Origin: Paulinella micropora
Lineage: Eukaryota; Cercozoa; Imbricatea; Euglyphida
Assembly: GCA_009731375.1 (NCBI GenBank)
Contig: BJOX01000331.1
Coordinates: 198,884 to 235,374, forward strand
Direction of reading: 5' to 3'
Length of the DNA stretch: 36,491 nucleotides
Below the pieces are notes generated by a model. That model worked only from the letters and a program-made list of their open reading frames with translations, did no database searches and was not told the DNA's origin. How positions within the stretch are numbered: the first letter of the stretch is position 1; each line of letters begins with the position of its first letter. Shown here one piece after another: positions 19,711 to 27,775 of this stretch. The position numbers and the translations under genes are program-made.

Positions 19711-20405
19711 CCGTCTCTCCTCACCTTATCAAGATATATCCCCATATACATACCTAACCTTCGCCCTCCTACCTTGGCGGAGTTACTATCGTCCCCGGCC
19801 CCCTATGACTCCCGCCCGATTCCAGGGAGCGGCACGGCTGCGGCAAAGACATTACCTCCGTTTTCGCCAAGAACACATGGCGACATGGCTCATAGCCGTT
19901 CGCTATAGTTTGTTCCGGAACGGCCATGGGTACCTACCTAATGTCGTGCCCAGTGATGGCGATCCAAGACCTACCGACCCTCGACGCCTCCAACCATTGG
20001 GCGGAGAGATGGGCCAGACACTTCCGTCACCACGCCCGTCCAGAATGGGATGGCGCGGTACAAGACGTGGAGTTCCAATGGCACCAGGCAACAACGCCGT
20101 TGGATTATATATATCGATATCACTCTCGACATTGTTACCCCCGATGGGAACAAGTGTACGAATATAAACTCGGGGCCATTATACGACAACTATACCCTGA
20201 GTATAAACCACCGCAATTATCTATCCGACCGTTCGAGCTCTCCGACGACGAACGGAAGATGATTCGGATCCAACTCGATCACGAGCGTGACGATCCTCCC
20301 CTCGACCAAATCGAGGAACGTCCTCGCGGCCGCTCTCCCTCCCAGTCCAGCACTGAGGACAATTTCACCCGATATGTGGAAGCGGACGAGAATGACGAGT
20401 TTTGA
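19700..20405 (+). pseudogene. Gypsy post-integrase ORF E, two frames
   Basis: Unrecognised. From 19700 to about 19925 one phase is coding-like (RFQGAARLRQRHYLRFRQEH; TWLIAVRYSLFRN). It then shifts to another phase that runs from 19926 to a TGA at 20403-20405, with many Trp, Tyr and His (ASNHWAERWARHFRHHARPEW; YHSRHCYPRWEQVYEYKLG). It ends in an acidic, Ser-rich tail (SPSQSSTEDN; EADENDEF). Joined, it would be a basic then acidic protein of about 235 residues. No membrane segment or known motif is seen. It is the last coding unit before the polypurine tract. Confidence 0.45.
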
Positions 20406-21191
20406 GACCCTCCAAAAGGGGTTGTATATATCTCCATAGACACTTCTGACAATAACTTCCAGCTGGCTCGATTCAATTGTATACAAAAAAAAGTCCACCA
20501 AGGACACCAAAAATGAAATAAACAAGTAGACTGGCAAAGCGCCCGTTCATTCCAACAAATGGACGATCTACGAGCAAGCTCATTATCCACCTAAGCGCTA
20601 ATGAATCTGCTCATAGATCTGGGGATCGCGCTCCGACACCTCTGTCCTATAACAGGGATTCGGGAAGCATACTGAAGATATCTCACCTGTTCTTCCCGTC
20701 CGTGGGTCAGATTGGGTGAAGTATCTAACGTACGACCCATTCCAGTCTTATGGTCTCCCAGCCAGAGAACCCGACCGATTTGCGGAGTTCACTTGGAGAA
20801 CACATTCATCCCAACCTTTCCAATTAGGGCAGATGGGGTGAAGATGTTGCCACACGGTCAAGTCCGAGGCGCGCTGTGAGAGCTTGCACCAGCAGTATAC
20901 CCGCCAGAGGTTCTACTGTTGGACCAAATGCATCTCCGTCCTGGCGTTCACTTGGGGAAGACATTCATCCCAACCTTTCCAATTAGGGCAGCTGGGATGA
21001 AGGCCTTATCACAACCTGACCATGTCTGACCTCCGTCCCACCCAGCGGGAATCCAAAGGAGTGTTGATAAGGGTACGAAGTGAGGTTGAGTCAGCAAAGA
21101 TGCGACTTTACTTCAGACCCCAAGCCCGGCCAATTCGGGAAGAGCCAGAACACACGAAGTTACTCCTCACATTTGTATGACAAGGGTCATC
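20406..21191 (+). repeat. Gypsy 3' untranslated region with a 57-bp direct repeat
   Basis: No coding frame is present. Two copies of a 57-bp unit (20787-20843 and 20946-21002) begin GTTCACTTGG, contain CATTCATCCCAACC and CAATTAGGGCAG, and are 159 bases apart. A weaker relative (GGGTCAGATTGGGTGAAG) lies at about 20704-20721. This could be a packaging or transport element, or simply a duplication. Confidence 0.75.
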
Positions 21192-21204
21192 AAGGGGGGG
21201 GAAG
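21192..21204 (+). promoter_or_regulatory. Polypurine tract of the gypsy element
   Basis: The sequence AAGGGGGGGGAAG lies immediately before the LTR start TGTAGAG. In LTR elements this RNase H-resistant tract primes plus-strand DNA synthesis. Both position and composition fit. Confidence 0.9.
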
Positions 21205-21464
21205 TGTAGAGCGAAATTCAAAATTCAAATTTGAGAATTAAACCAAAAATCAAATTCGAATTTCGCTTATCTTTCCGAAATCCAAATTTCGGAGTAACGC
21301 CTACAGTTACACTTCTTTCCTTCAATCGCCTATCTGATTCCTAGAAGGAAAAGAAGACTTCCATTTCGAGGCCAATTCTCGATAGCCAACATATTCCTTC
21401 CGCCCATATCTACCTCTCTACTCCTATTCCATGGGGGTTATCGGATAAACCGGGGAGGGAGGAT
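21205..21464 (+). repeat. Gypsy 3' LTR, right end uncertain
   Basis: It starts TGTAGAGCG directly after the polypurine tract. Two inverted repeats lie near its start: GCGAAATTC at 21211-21219 pairs with GAATTTCGC at 21258-21266, and TCCGAAAT at 21274-21281 pairs with ATTTCGGA at 21286-21293. Sequence matching the copia LTR begins at 21465, so this LTR ends or is cut off by then. No terminal CA or target duplication is evident at the junction, and the 5' LTR is not visible for comparison. Confidence 0.75.
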
Positions 21465-21779
21465 TGTAGGCGCGGTAAATATGGGCTACTTTAATAATAC
21501 CGGGTATTAAGCCGGACATATTACGAAGCTATTCCCAACAGTAATCCCATTGTAGACAGGCAGCGATAGTATTACTAAAAAGGACCGTTACCCTTTTTAG
21601 CCCGGATTATATTATCGTTAGGCCGGACAACGGGAACTGGTTGCTGTTTGCCTTGGTTGTGTTGGCTTCGCTAGTCTCCCACATTTTCCCACCATCTTTG
21701 ATCCTTGCTTGTATAAGCTCAAGAAGATTGGGTTATTGGCGAAGTTGTTATTATTTGGTTTAGTAAAAGGATAGGCATC

Positions 21780-21785
21780 AATAAA
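21780..21785 (+). promoter_or_regulatory. Candidate polyadenylation signal in the copia LTR
   Basis: AATAAA is followed by ATATTC and TTTTATAA within the U3/R part of the LTR. The same motif is present in the solo LTR. It could serve as a poly(A) signal, while the TTTTATAA nearby could act as a TATA box. Sequence alone does not separate the two roles. Confidence 0.4.
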
Positions 21786-21814
21786 TATATTCTTTTATAA
21801 CAGAACCGATAAAA

Positions 21815-21833
21815 CTTGGAGAGTGTCTCCAAG
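21815..21833 (+). other. Perfect 8-bp stem hairpin at the copia LTR end
   Basis: CTTGGAGA and TCTCCAAG flank a GTG loop. The hairpin sits at the point where similarity to the solo LTR ends. It may be a leader RNA structure or mark the true LTR edge. Confidence 0.7.
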
Positions 21834-21885
21834 AACCGAAGAAAGCTGGCAACTACACCCAGACGGACGTTGTCTTGTTCATGTT

Positions 21886-21897
21886 TGGTGTCAGAGC
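21886..21897 (+). promoter_or_regulatory. Copia primer binding site
   Basis: TGGTGTCAGAGC differs by one base from TGGTATCAGAGC, the widely seen binding site for the 3' end of initiator methionine tRNA. It begins with the TGG that pairs with the CCA tail, and it lies just after the LTR. Confidence 0.75.
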
Positions 21898-22410
21898 AGA
21901 ACTAATTTCTGTCTACTGTGTGTGGTTGATAGGTAACTGGAGTGGCCCTGTGCGAGTTGAGCTGAGTCTCAGCGCAGTGGGTGGTGGTTAGAGGCCGTTC
22001 GAGCTCAGCCAGCCAGCCCACCAAGGCGTCAAGAGTTCCCCGAGCAACGTTCCGTGGACAGTGGCGAAGGAAGCCAGACGTCCAGCTCCCAGTCCTGCCG
22101 GCAACGACGGTTCCCGGCATCCTTTCTCTGCACAACAGTCCTGGCTTTGATCCGGTTTTGGGTGAGCATTCTAGCAGTGGCCCGTTTACGTTCGGCCCCA
22201 CTAGCAAAGAGCTCACTCATTCGTTTGGCGTCAGCCGCCGACGTTGGACTTTTTCCCCAGTGGGCTGGTCTGAAGGACCCCCCAGCTGTGGCGAGAAACC
22301 CCAAAAACCAACAGTTCCAGTCGTCGGGACAAGAGGCTTTGCTCTCCTTTTGCCGACGTACGCTCAACAAGTCTCTGATCAAGTAGCTTGGGTAAGCACT
22401 AAGGTAAGAA
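21898..22410 (+). other. Copia leader region
   Basis: This stretch lies between the primer binding site and the first Gag-like ATG. A 170-codon open frame (21981-22490) crosses it, but it lacks Gag character and its end overlaps the true Gag start in another phase, so it is treated as chance. A splice-donor-like GGTAAG lies at 22402-22407. Confidence 0.55.
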
Positions 22411-22722
22411 ATGGCCTTACATACTACCTTCCCGAAAGTGAAACTAGATCTAAAAATTCCTCCCCTCTCAAGAAATATAAAAGACTTTAAGACGTATGAA
22501 ACTACCTTGATAGCTGTTCTAAGATTAGTTAACCCATTGTTAATTCCTTGCTTAGAGGGAAGAGTCATAGTCTTTCCCAGCACTGTCAAGAGTGAGCCTA
22601 CACAGCTAACACCTTCCTCTAAATCACCGGCAGACAGACCAACGTCACAGTCAGTCACACAGAGAGAGATAGAGGATGAAGAAAAGCAAGATCACACGAG
22701 GAGAAGAAGAGCTGAAAGATGA
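22411..22722 (+). pseudogene. Copia Gag, N-terminal part
   Basis: The frame begins with ATG at 22411. It contains the early Gag-like segment LDLKIPPLSRNIKDFKTYETTLIAVLRL, reminiscent of the W/Y-bearing opening of copia Gag proteins. The coding character leaves this phase near 22680, where the next entry takes over, so the last 14 codons are out of frame. Family assignment rests on position and weak resemblance. Confidence 0.55.
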
Positions 22723-23217
22723 GTTGCTCGCTTACCTCATTTCCTCATGTCAGCTGAATCCGGATGCTATGGCATTGTTGCCTGAAGCAGAAGGTGAACC
22801 AGAAAAATTCTGGAAAGCTATAGTAGACAAGTACAGAGGATTAGACGACATAGCTAAGGCAGGTCGATTAGACAAGCTAGACGCTATGCAGGGTCCTAGT
22901 TCGATGAGTAAGGTAGAAACATGGTTTACAATGTACAAGACACTAGTCAGACAAGTCGAGATAGACGAAGGAAGAGCCGAGTCAGACTACAAGAAATGTA
23001 AGAAGCTATTTAGACTCCTACAATACCTAGACCCTATGTCAACCCTTTACACTACATGGTAGCACATGGATCAAAGATGGGACTGGAAACATCTAACCCT
23101 AAAGATAGTGCAGGTCACACAAGAGTACAACAACGAAAAACTGTACAGGGAAGTAATAACAACGCAAAAAGGAAAGCAGGTAGGGTTCAGTACAGTGTCG
23201 ACGACGAAGGATTCTGA
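22676..23217 (+). pseudogene. Copia Gag, central helical part with in-frame TAG
   Basis: This continues Gag in another phase and resembles the UBN2-type Gag domain of copia elements: FWKAIVDKYRGLDD, then KLDAMQGPSSMSKVETWF, a heptad-like region, and LTLKIVQVTQEYNNE. A TAG at 23060-23062 interrupts it at LDPMSTLYTTW and the same frame continues directly afterwards. Near 23217 a frameshift moves the coding phase to the zinc-knuckle segment. In an intact element this protein would form the virus-like particle. Confidence 0.65.
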
Positions 23218-23877
23218 ACTAAATGCTACTGCTGCAAGCAAGCTGGGCATATATGTTATGAATGTACGTCGAGGTGTGTACGAACAGATTGCAGAGAGGG
23301 AAAACGAGGTGTCAGACACACAGGTAGTGATTGTTTTTTCACTAAAAGCATATCAGCAAGACAGGGAAAGACAACTAAGCCTAAGTCAATTGACAGACCA
23401 CGTAAACCCACTCAAAAGGATAGCTCTTCTGACAAGTCTAGCTCGAAACACAAGCTAAGGAAAGGCAGCACAATCAACAAGAGAAAAGGACCTAGGAAAG
23501 GTAAGTTCATTTGTGTAGGTGAGGAGCAGGAAGAGGAAGAGAACGAATCATCACAAGACGAGAAAGAGTCAGTAGCTCCACTAGAGGATGAAGAAGTAGA
23601 GTCACCAGAACAGTCAGATCAGGGTAGTCAGAAAGATGACGACAATGACGAGACTGAGGAGTCACTACAGCTCATACAGTGGATACACATGAACGTGGAA
23701 GTGAAGAAGAGGGAGAGTAAGAGTAGGCCTCAAACCAACCCTATCCCCATTCCCATCCCACGTATTCATCAGCAAGTTAAACCCCTAGCTAGACCCCCAC
23801 AGGAGTTTAGAGGGATTGACCCCAGCATCTTTTACGTCCCATACTTCTCTAGCGACTTTTTGCTGAAATACGCATGA
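23218..23877 (+). CDS. Copia Gag, CCHC zinc knuckle and acidic tail
   Basis: The frame is open from 23218 to a TGA at 23875-23877. It begins with a perfect C-X2-C-X4-H-X4-C knuckle (CYCCKQAGHICYEC at about 23224-23265), the nucleic-acid-binding signature of Gag. A basic Lys/Arg/Ser stretch (KSSSKHKLRKGSTINKRKG) follows, then a strongly acidic one (EEQEEENESSQDEKES). The proline-rich end (NPIPIPIPRIHQQVKPL) closes with FSSDFLLKYA. It must be entered by a frame change from the upstream Gag segment, because a TGA lies in this phase at 23215-23217. Confidence 0.8.
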   Translation, partial: TKCYCCKQAGHICYECTSRCVRTDCREGKRGVRHTGSDCFFTKSISARQGKTTKPKSIDRPRKPTQKDSSSDKSSSKHKLRKGSTINKRKGPRKGKFICVGEEQEEEENESSQDEKESVAPLEDEEVESPEQSDQGSQKDDDNDETEESLQLIQWIHMNVEVKKRESKSRPQTNPIPIPIPRIHQQVKPLARPPQEFRGIDPSIFYVPYFSSDFLLKYA

Positions 23878-23971
23878 CTAGAAACGCAGAGTAGACATTT
23901 AGGGCGCGATCTCTCGTTAGTTTTGACAGAGCTTTTTGTTGTTGTTGTCCCCATTGACACTATCCCCTTAG

Positions 23972-25444
23972 AGCCAGTTAATCTTAATTAATGCTAAGGT
24001 TTGGAGATCAAGAAAGATTGAGACACCAGAAGAGTTTTTGATCCCTGATAACAAGAGATGCGAGGGCATAGTCAGAGAGACAGGCAAGCGATGTAAGTGG
24101 ATCTTAGGCCTTTGTAGGAAAGGAGGACCGGGAGCAAGCGCAGCCTGGAGGCTGACTAGGTTCAAAAACTGCGTGTTTCACAAGCCAAAACTCAGACCAG
24201 ACTCTGACAAAAGCCCTGAAATGACAGAAGAAGCGAAAGCTCTCATGATAGCCGCTCTAGCAGAGATTAGAGACCCCTTTCTATACGATCGTGTTTACAA
24301 AGGGACACCAAGAGATCAGGATGGATGTCCTTTGCCCCCAACACACCTAGCAGCGATCTCCAGCAATATTCCACCAGATGAACTCAAGATAGGAACTATG
24401 GCCTTATGCGTGAACAGTGATAGGCCTAGATCACCTCATGTAGTCAGGATGGATAGTGCTCAGCCAGTTAGCCCAGCACCAACAGAAGCTAGTCAGAGTG
24501 AGAGCGTAAACGAAGGAGTACATGAGACAGCAAGAACTGATCGATCAGAAAGAGAAGATGAGGAAGAGGAATACTTTGAACATACTCCGGGAGATTGGAC
24601 AAACCCAGACAGCAGTCAGTATGGTCAATTCCCGAATAAGTGGATGTCCCCTTCAAATTATCTCACTAAATCGAAACTCAAGGGAATAGGATACGAAAGA
24701 AGAGTAACTACAGAAACCCCAGATACCCCAGGTAGTAAAGATAGAGTAGATTCAGATGACAGCGGGGGAGAAACTGTTATCAGACGTAGGGGAAAGAGTA
24801 GCTATAGATCCTACCTTGATGTTAAAGCATTGCCATCATTACTCCCAGCACAGGCGGCAAGCTTAAGTAGTAGCTCTAGTAGCACAACAGGGCCTCTAAC
24901 GGCTAGTCAAGCTAGTAGTAACAGTAGTACAGATCAGTCTGCCTCTGCTACACGCCCCATAAGTAGTGCAAAGAGTAGTACAGAGCCAGCTAGTGCTAGT
25001 ACACAGGACAGCGGTAGTGTTCCTACGGCTAACACCAGGGCAGCATCGCCGCCGCACAATCAACCGGGTAGAATAGAGAGCTACTTCACTGAACTGTTTG
25101 ATGCCATTCACCGGGGGAGTTTCGCAGTCGACTTCAGATCGGCGGGAGCATACAACCGGGATGAAACAATAAACGTCTTTTATTCAGGTTTACGCACAGT
25201 CATAGAACAGTATGTAGTAAACATGTGTATAAGAAGTGAGGATGTAGACGCTACCAAATTTGTCATAAGTTTTCCTTATATCGCTTATACTAATTCGCAC
25301 CCTTACATTCAAGAGATCTTAGGTTCTGTCCCCAGACCAAGCCCGATTGAAGAGCCAGGAGCTGAAGAAGAAGATGAGGAAAGAAATGAAGGTGGTAGTA
25401 TCATGCACAATGCCCATGCTATGGTCAATCTAGAAATAGCATAG
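23972..25444 (+). CDS. Unrecognised copia ORF with Cys/His motif, before protease
   Basis: The frame is open from 23972 to a TAG at 25442-25444, about 490 codons, with no ATG near its head. It lies between the Gag knuckle and protease, in another phase from both. Near its start is a Cys/His cluster: RCEG, 8 residues later RC, then GLC, and NCVFHKP (C-X10-C ... C-X2-H). This resembles the small C...GxRC...CxxH zinc motif seen in diverse viral and protist proteins. A long Ser/Thr/Glu-rich linker follows with a serine tract (about 24860-24960). After it comes a folded region of about 100 residues (RIESYFTELFDAIHRGSFAVD; FVISFPYIAYTNSHPYIQEIL). I cannot assign a function. The coding character is good and there is no internal stop. 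Confidence 0.6.
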   Translation, partial: SQLILINAKVWRSRKIETPEEFLIPDNKRCEGIVRETGKRCKWILGLCRKGGPGASAAWRLTRFKNCVFHKPKLRPDSDKSPEMTEEAKALMIAALAEIRDPFLYDRVYKGTPRDQDGCPLPPTHLAAISSNIPPDELKIGTMALCVNSDRPRSPHVVRMDSAQPVSPAPTEASQSESVNEGVHETARTDRSEREDEEEEYFEHTPGDWTNPDSSQYGQFPNKWMSPSNYLTKSKLKGIGYERRVTTETPDTPGSKDRVDSDDSGGETVIRRRGKSSYRSYLDVKALPSLLPAQAASLSSSSSSTTGPLTASQASSNSSTDQSASATRPISSAKSSTEPASASTQDSGSVPTANTRAASPPHNQPGRIESYFTELFDAIHRGSFAVDFRSAGAYNRDETINVFYSGLRTVIEQYVVNMCIRSEDVDATKFVISFPYIAYTNSHPYIQEILGSVPRPSPIEEPGAEEEDEERNEGGSIMHNAHAMVNLEIA

Positions 25445-26199
25445 TTGACGATAGTGCTTGTAGCACAAACATATCACCTAACAAAGAACTGTTCACTAAT
25501 CTAGTGAAAGGACAGGCCAAGTTCAGAACAGCTAACAGCATCATAACTACATCCCTGAAAGGTCAGATGTCAGTGCAGTTAGCGGGAGTCGGAGAAGAGA
25601 TAGACGTAGTTGCTAGGAATGCGGTGTACAACCCAGATCTGCCATACACCCTGATATCTACCGCCACTTGGGATAATTCAGGAAATGCTGTATTGCATCA
25701 GAATGGACAGATCATTTTGCTAGACAAACCCATACCAGTTGATAAGGGAGCAATTCTTGCTCAAGGTCGCAGAGCCCAGAACAACATATACGTTTGGGAT
25801 AAGCCTGGCATAAAGCAACTAGATCCTAACCTCATCTTTGACCCACACACAGGGAAGCAGGTGGACAGTAGGAAGAAGCTTGCTAAACTGAAGGATCGAA
25901 AGAAGAAGCACATAAACCACAGTGCCACACAACAATTCACTGCACCAAATGCTATCACAAGTTATCCATTTTGTGGAAATGTATCTGCATGTGTTTGTGG
26001 ATGGGGATGTGACCATGGTTGTAACTATGTGCCATACACGTACGAATGTGACACTGAACTTGGAGAGAAAGCCAACGACAACACATACATTTCTCATACC
26101 TCTTACCTGTTGTCAGTCCAGATGCGAGCAAGAACATCCATTTCGTTATACTTCACCGCATGGCATTACATAGAGGCGGTGCGGCGATGGATAGGCTAG
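25432..26199 (+). CDS. Copia aspartic protease region
   Basis: The frame opens with NSIVDDSACSTNIS, which aligns with the W-I-L/I-D-S-G-A-S-x-H-I active-site block of copia proteases. It reads D-S-A where D-S-G is usual. The next 120 residues (LVKGQAKFRTANSIITTSLKG, NPDLPYTLISTATW) fit the protease fold and its link to the pre-integrase region. Coding phase shifts between about 26061 and 26100, so the frame's final residues up to the TAG at 26197-26199 are not native. A stretch rich in cysteine (VSACVCGWGCDHGC) near 25975 may belong to the other phase. As assembled, enzyme activity is doubtful. Confidence 0.75.
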   Translation, partial: RNSIVDDSACSTNISPNKELFTNLVKGQAKFRTANSIITTSLKGQMSVQLAGVGEEIDVVARNAVYNPDLPYTLISTATWDNSGNAVLHQNGQIILLDKPIPVDKGAILAQGRRAQNNIYVWDKPGIKQLDPNLIFDPHTGKQVDSRKKLAKLKDRKKKHINHSATQQFTAPNAITSYPFCGNVSACVCGWGCDHGCNYVPYTYECDTELGEKANDNTYISHTSYLLSVQMRARTSISLYFTAWHYIEAVRRWIG

Positions 26200-26594
26200 C
26201 TAAGGCGCAGGGATGGACGATCATAGGAAAGGATTGGAGAGAAGCCGTGAGAAAGTGTGAGTGCTGTAGTTTAGCTAAGATGCGAGAAGTAGATCACAGT
26301 TCGAAGAACAGACATGACAGGGATTGGGCCCCAGGAGAATGCTTAGTCATGGATACTCAGTTTTACTTAGTATTGTCTCATGATGGTAGGAAATACAAGT
26401 ACACCATTAAGTGCGTAGCTAGCGGATACGTAAAGGACTACTACCTAAAACAAAGAACGAGTTTTTCAACTATTTTCTTGAGGCAGTTGCATTCTTTGAA
26501 CGTCAGGCAGGAAATGCTGTTAGAATGGTCAAGTCAGATCAGGAGTATAAGGGTTACGGAGTTTTTAAGTCCTGGGTCAAGCGTACAGGAGTAG
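26061..26594 (+). pseudogene. Copia integrase, N-terminal zinc site and first catalytic Asp
   Basis: In this phase the sequence shows SPDASKNIHF, then H-R-M-A-L-H followed about 35 residues later by C-E-C-C. This is the HHCC pre-integrase zinc site, spaced H-X4-H ... C-X2-C. The first catalytic aspartate lies in LVMDTQFY. After about 26447 coding moves to the next entry, so the last 45 codons here are out of frame. The A-rich sequence at 26447-26454 is the likely slip point. Confidence 0.75.
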
Positions 26595-27318
26595 AATTCT
26601 ACCCGTCCCCTAAGGGCCACAGTAAGAGTAATGCAGTGATAGAAAGATCACATCTAACCGTGGAAGGCCCAGCAACAGCTGCCAGACTTGACGCGGGTTT
26701 GCCCATAAGTTTTTGGACAGACATGGAAAAGAACTCTACTTACATCGAAAATAGGATACCTAACGCACACGGAAGGTTCAAGGGTATTTCCCCTTTTGAG
26801 GTCATCTTCAAGAAGAAACCGCTAATGTCACACATAAAACCCATTGGTTGTGCTGCTATCATGAAGGTGGAGAGTAAGAAGGGAGAGCCCAAGGGTGTGC
26901 CTATCATATTTCTAGGATACGAATCAACCACGGGATACTACAGAGTGTATGATCCTATAGGTAAACGTATCTACGGAGATCTGAGAGATGTTCGTTTCGA
27001 TGTGAATCGCATGGGAAAAAGAGTAGCTGCGAAAGTTCTCAAGATAGACCCCCTAGAGGACGAGAAGTTAGAAAGGGTAAGTTGGAATAAGGATCCACCA
27101 GCCCCAAAGTCTCGTACAGCAGGGGGAGATGTTGAGAACAATCAAGGAAGCGGGATCGTCGACGCTGTAGAAATAGAGGGATCTGAAGTGGGAAATTATC
27201 CTAGGAAACAGGGTTTGCCCATTTCGGGTGCTTCTAGGTCTTCTGTAGTTGTGGAAAAAGAAGTTGTGGTAGTGGAAAGTGATAGTGATACGGATGCCGA
27301 ACAGTTGTCCCCACCAGT
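26459..27318 (+). CDS. Copia integrase, catalytic D and E, C-terminal part
   Basis: This continues integrase in a third phase from NEFFNYFLEAVAFFERQAG. The second catalytic aspartate is in VKSDQEY and the glutamate in NAVIERSH, 35 residues apart, which matches the D-X34/35-E spacing. Blocks FWTDMEKNSTYIENRIPN, SPFEVIF and the beta-rich IIFLGYESTTGYYRVYDP are typical of the copia integrase end. The tail is acidic and ends at the N gap. The segment IGDLRDVRFD-like at about 26960-27005 is the usual join to reverse transcriptase. Confidence 0.88.
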
Positions 27319-27328
27319 NNNNNNNNNN
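27319..27328. other. 10-N gap with overlapping flanks
   Basis: The 20 bases before the N run (27299-27318, GAACAGTTGTCCCC...) recur after it at 27330-27349 with one G to A change. The two sides look like overlapping contig ends joined by a nominal gap. Confidence 0.9.
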
Positions 27329-27560
27329 TGAACAGTTATCCCCACCAGTTACCCCACAAGTCCATGATCCGGGAGGAAACCCACAACCAGAAAAAGAGAG
27401 TGTCAGTACACCGCCAGTCAGTTCGATAGCCTTTTCCAAAGCAAAGAATAGGAAGGCAAGACTGTCGAACCGACTGGACCCATTACAGGGAGTTGAAGTA
27501 GCAGTTCCTGCCCCAGAATTTGGAGAAAAATGGGCTCAGACTCAATATGGAGAGCAGTGA
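27329..27560 (+). CDS. Copia linker between integrase and reverse transcriptase
   Basis: From the right side of the gap the frame reads EQLSPPVTPQVHDPGG and then a Ser/Pro/Glu-rich linker. It ends in EFGEKWAQTQYGEQ before TGA at 27558-27560. The first residues repeat the last ones before the gap (EQLSPP), which fits an overlap. Such linkers are usual and poorly conserved in copia Pol. The stretch 27561-27775 after it is frame-broken: coding-like pieces occur in different phases. Confidence 0.6.
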
Positions 27561-27775
27561 CGCACACACATCAGAAAGGGACGTGCCATTCGTCCACGGG
27601 GAGCTTTGAAAGCAATCTGAGGAAAGATGGAACCTACGCATTACATAGACTTCGGAGAGGGAAAAGCAGAGAGAATGTTAGATAGTGAGATAGAGAAATA
27701 TAGGATTACTTCAGTCGGTACGACCAGTCTTATCAACCCCCAGAAGTCAGCGTAGAAACCCCAGTTGAGCCCAAG

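Larger units (their letters stand above)
7695..21464 (+). mobile_element. Ty3/gypsy LTR retrotransposon, left end in gap
   Basis: The domain order protease, reverse transcriptase, RNase H, integrase is diagnostic of Ty3/gypsy (Metaviridae-type) elements. The visible element is about 13.8 kb, which is long for the group because about 3.7 kb of extra ORFs lie between integrase and the 3' end. It ends in a polypurine tract (21192-21204) and an LTR that starts TGTAGAG at 21205. The copy carries two in-frame stops, a frameshift in RNase H and several more in the 3' ORFs, so it is probably inactive as assembled. Confidence 0.9.
21465..21881 (+). repeat. Right part of the copia 5' LTR
   Basis: From TGTAGGCGC at 21465 the sequence follows the solo LTR (minus strand of 4192-4550), with small indels, down to AACCGATAAAA at 21814. 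About 65 further bases with no counterpart in the solo LTR lead to the primer binding site, and the LTR end is placed at the CA near 21881 as a guess. The first about 290 bases of the LTR are missing here. Confidence 0.8.

Noticed and set aside
21981-22490. 170-codon plus-strand frame in the copia leader
   Set aside because: It has no Gag character and its end overlaps the better Gag start at 22411 in another phase.
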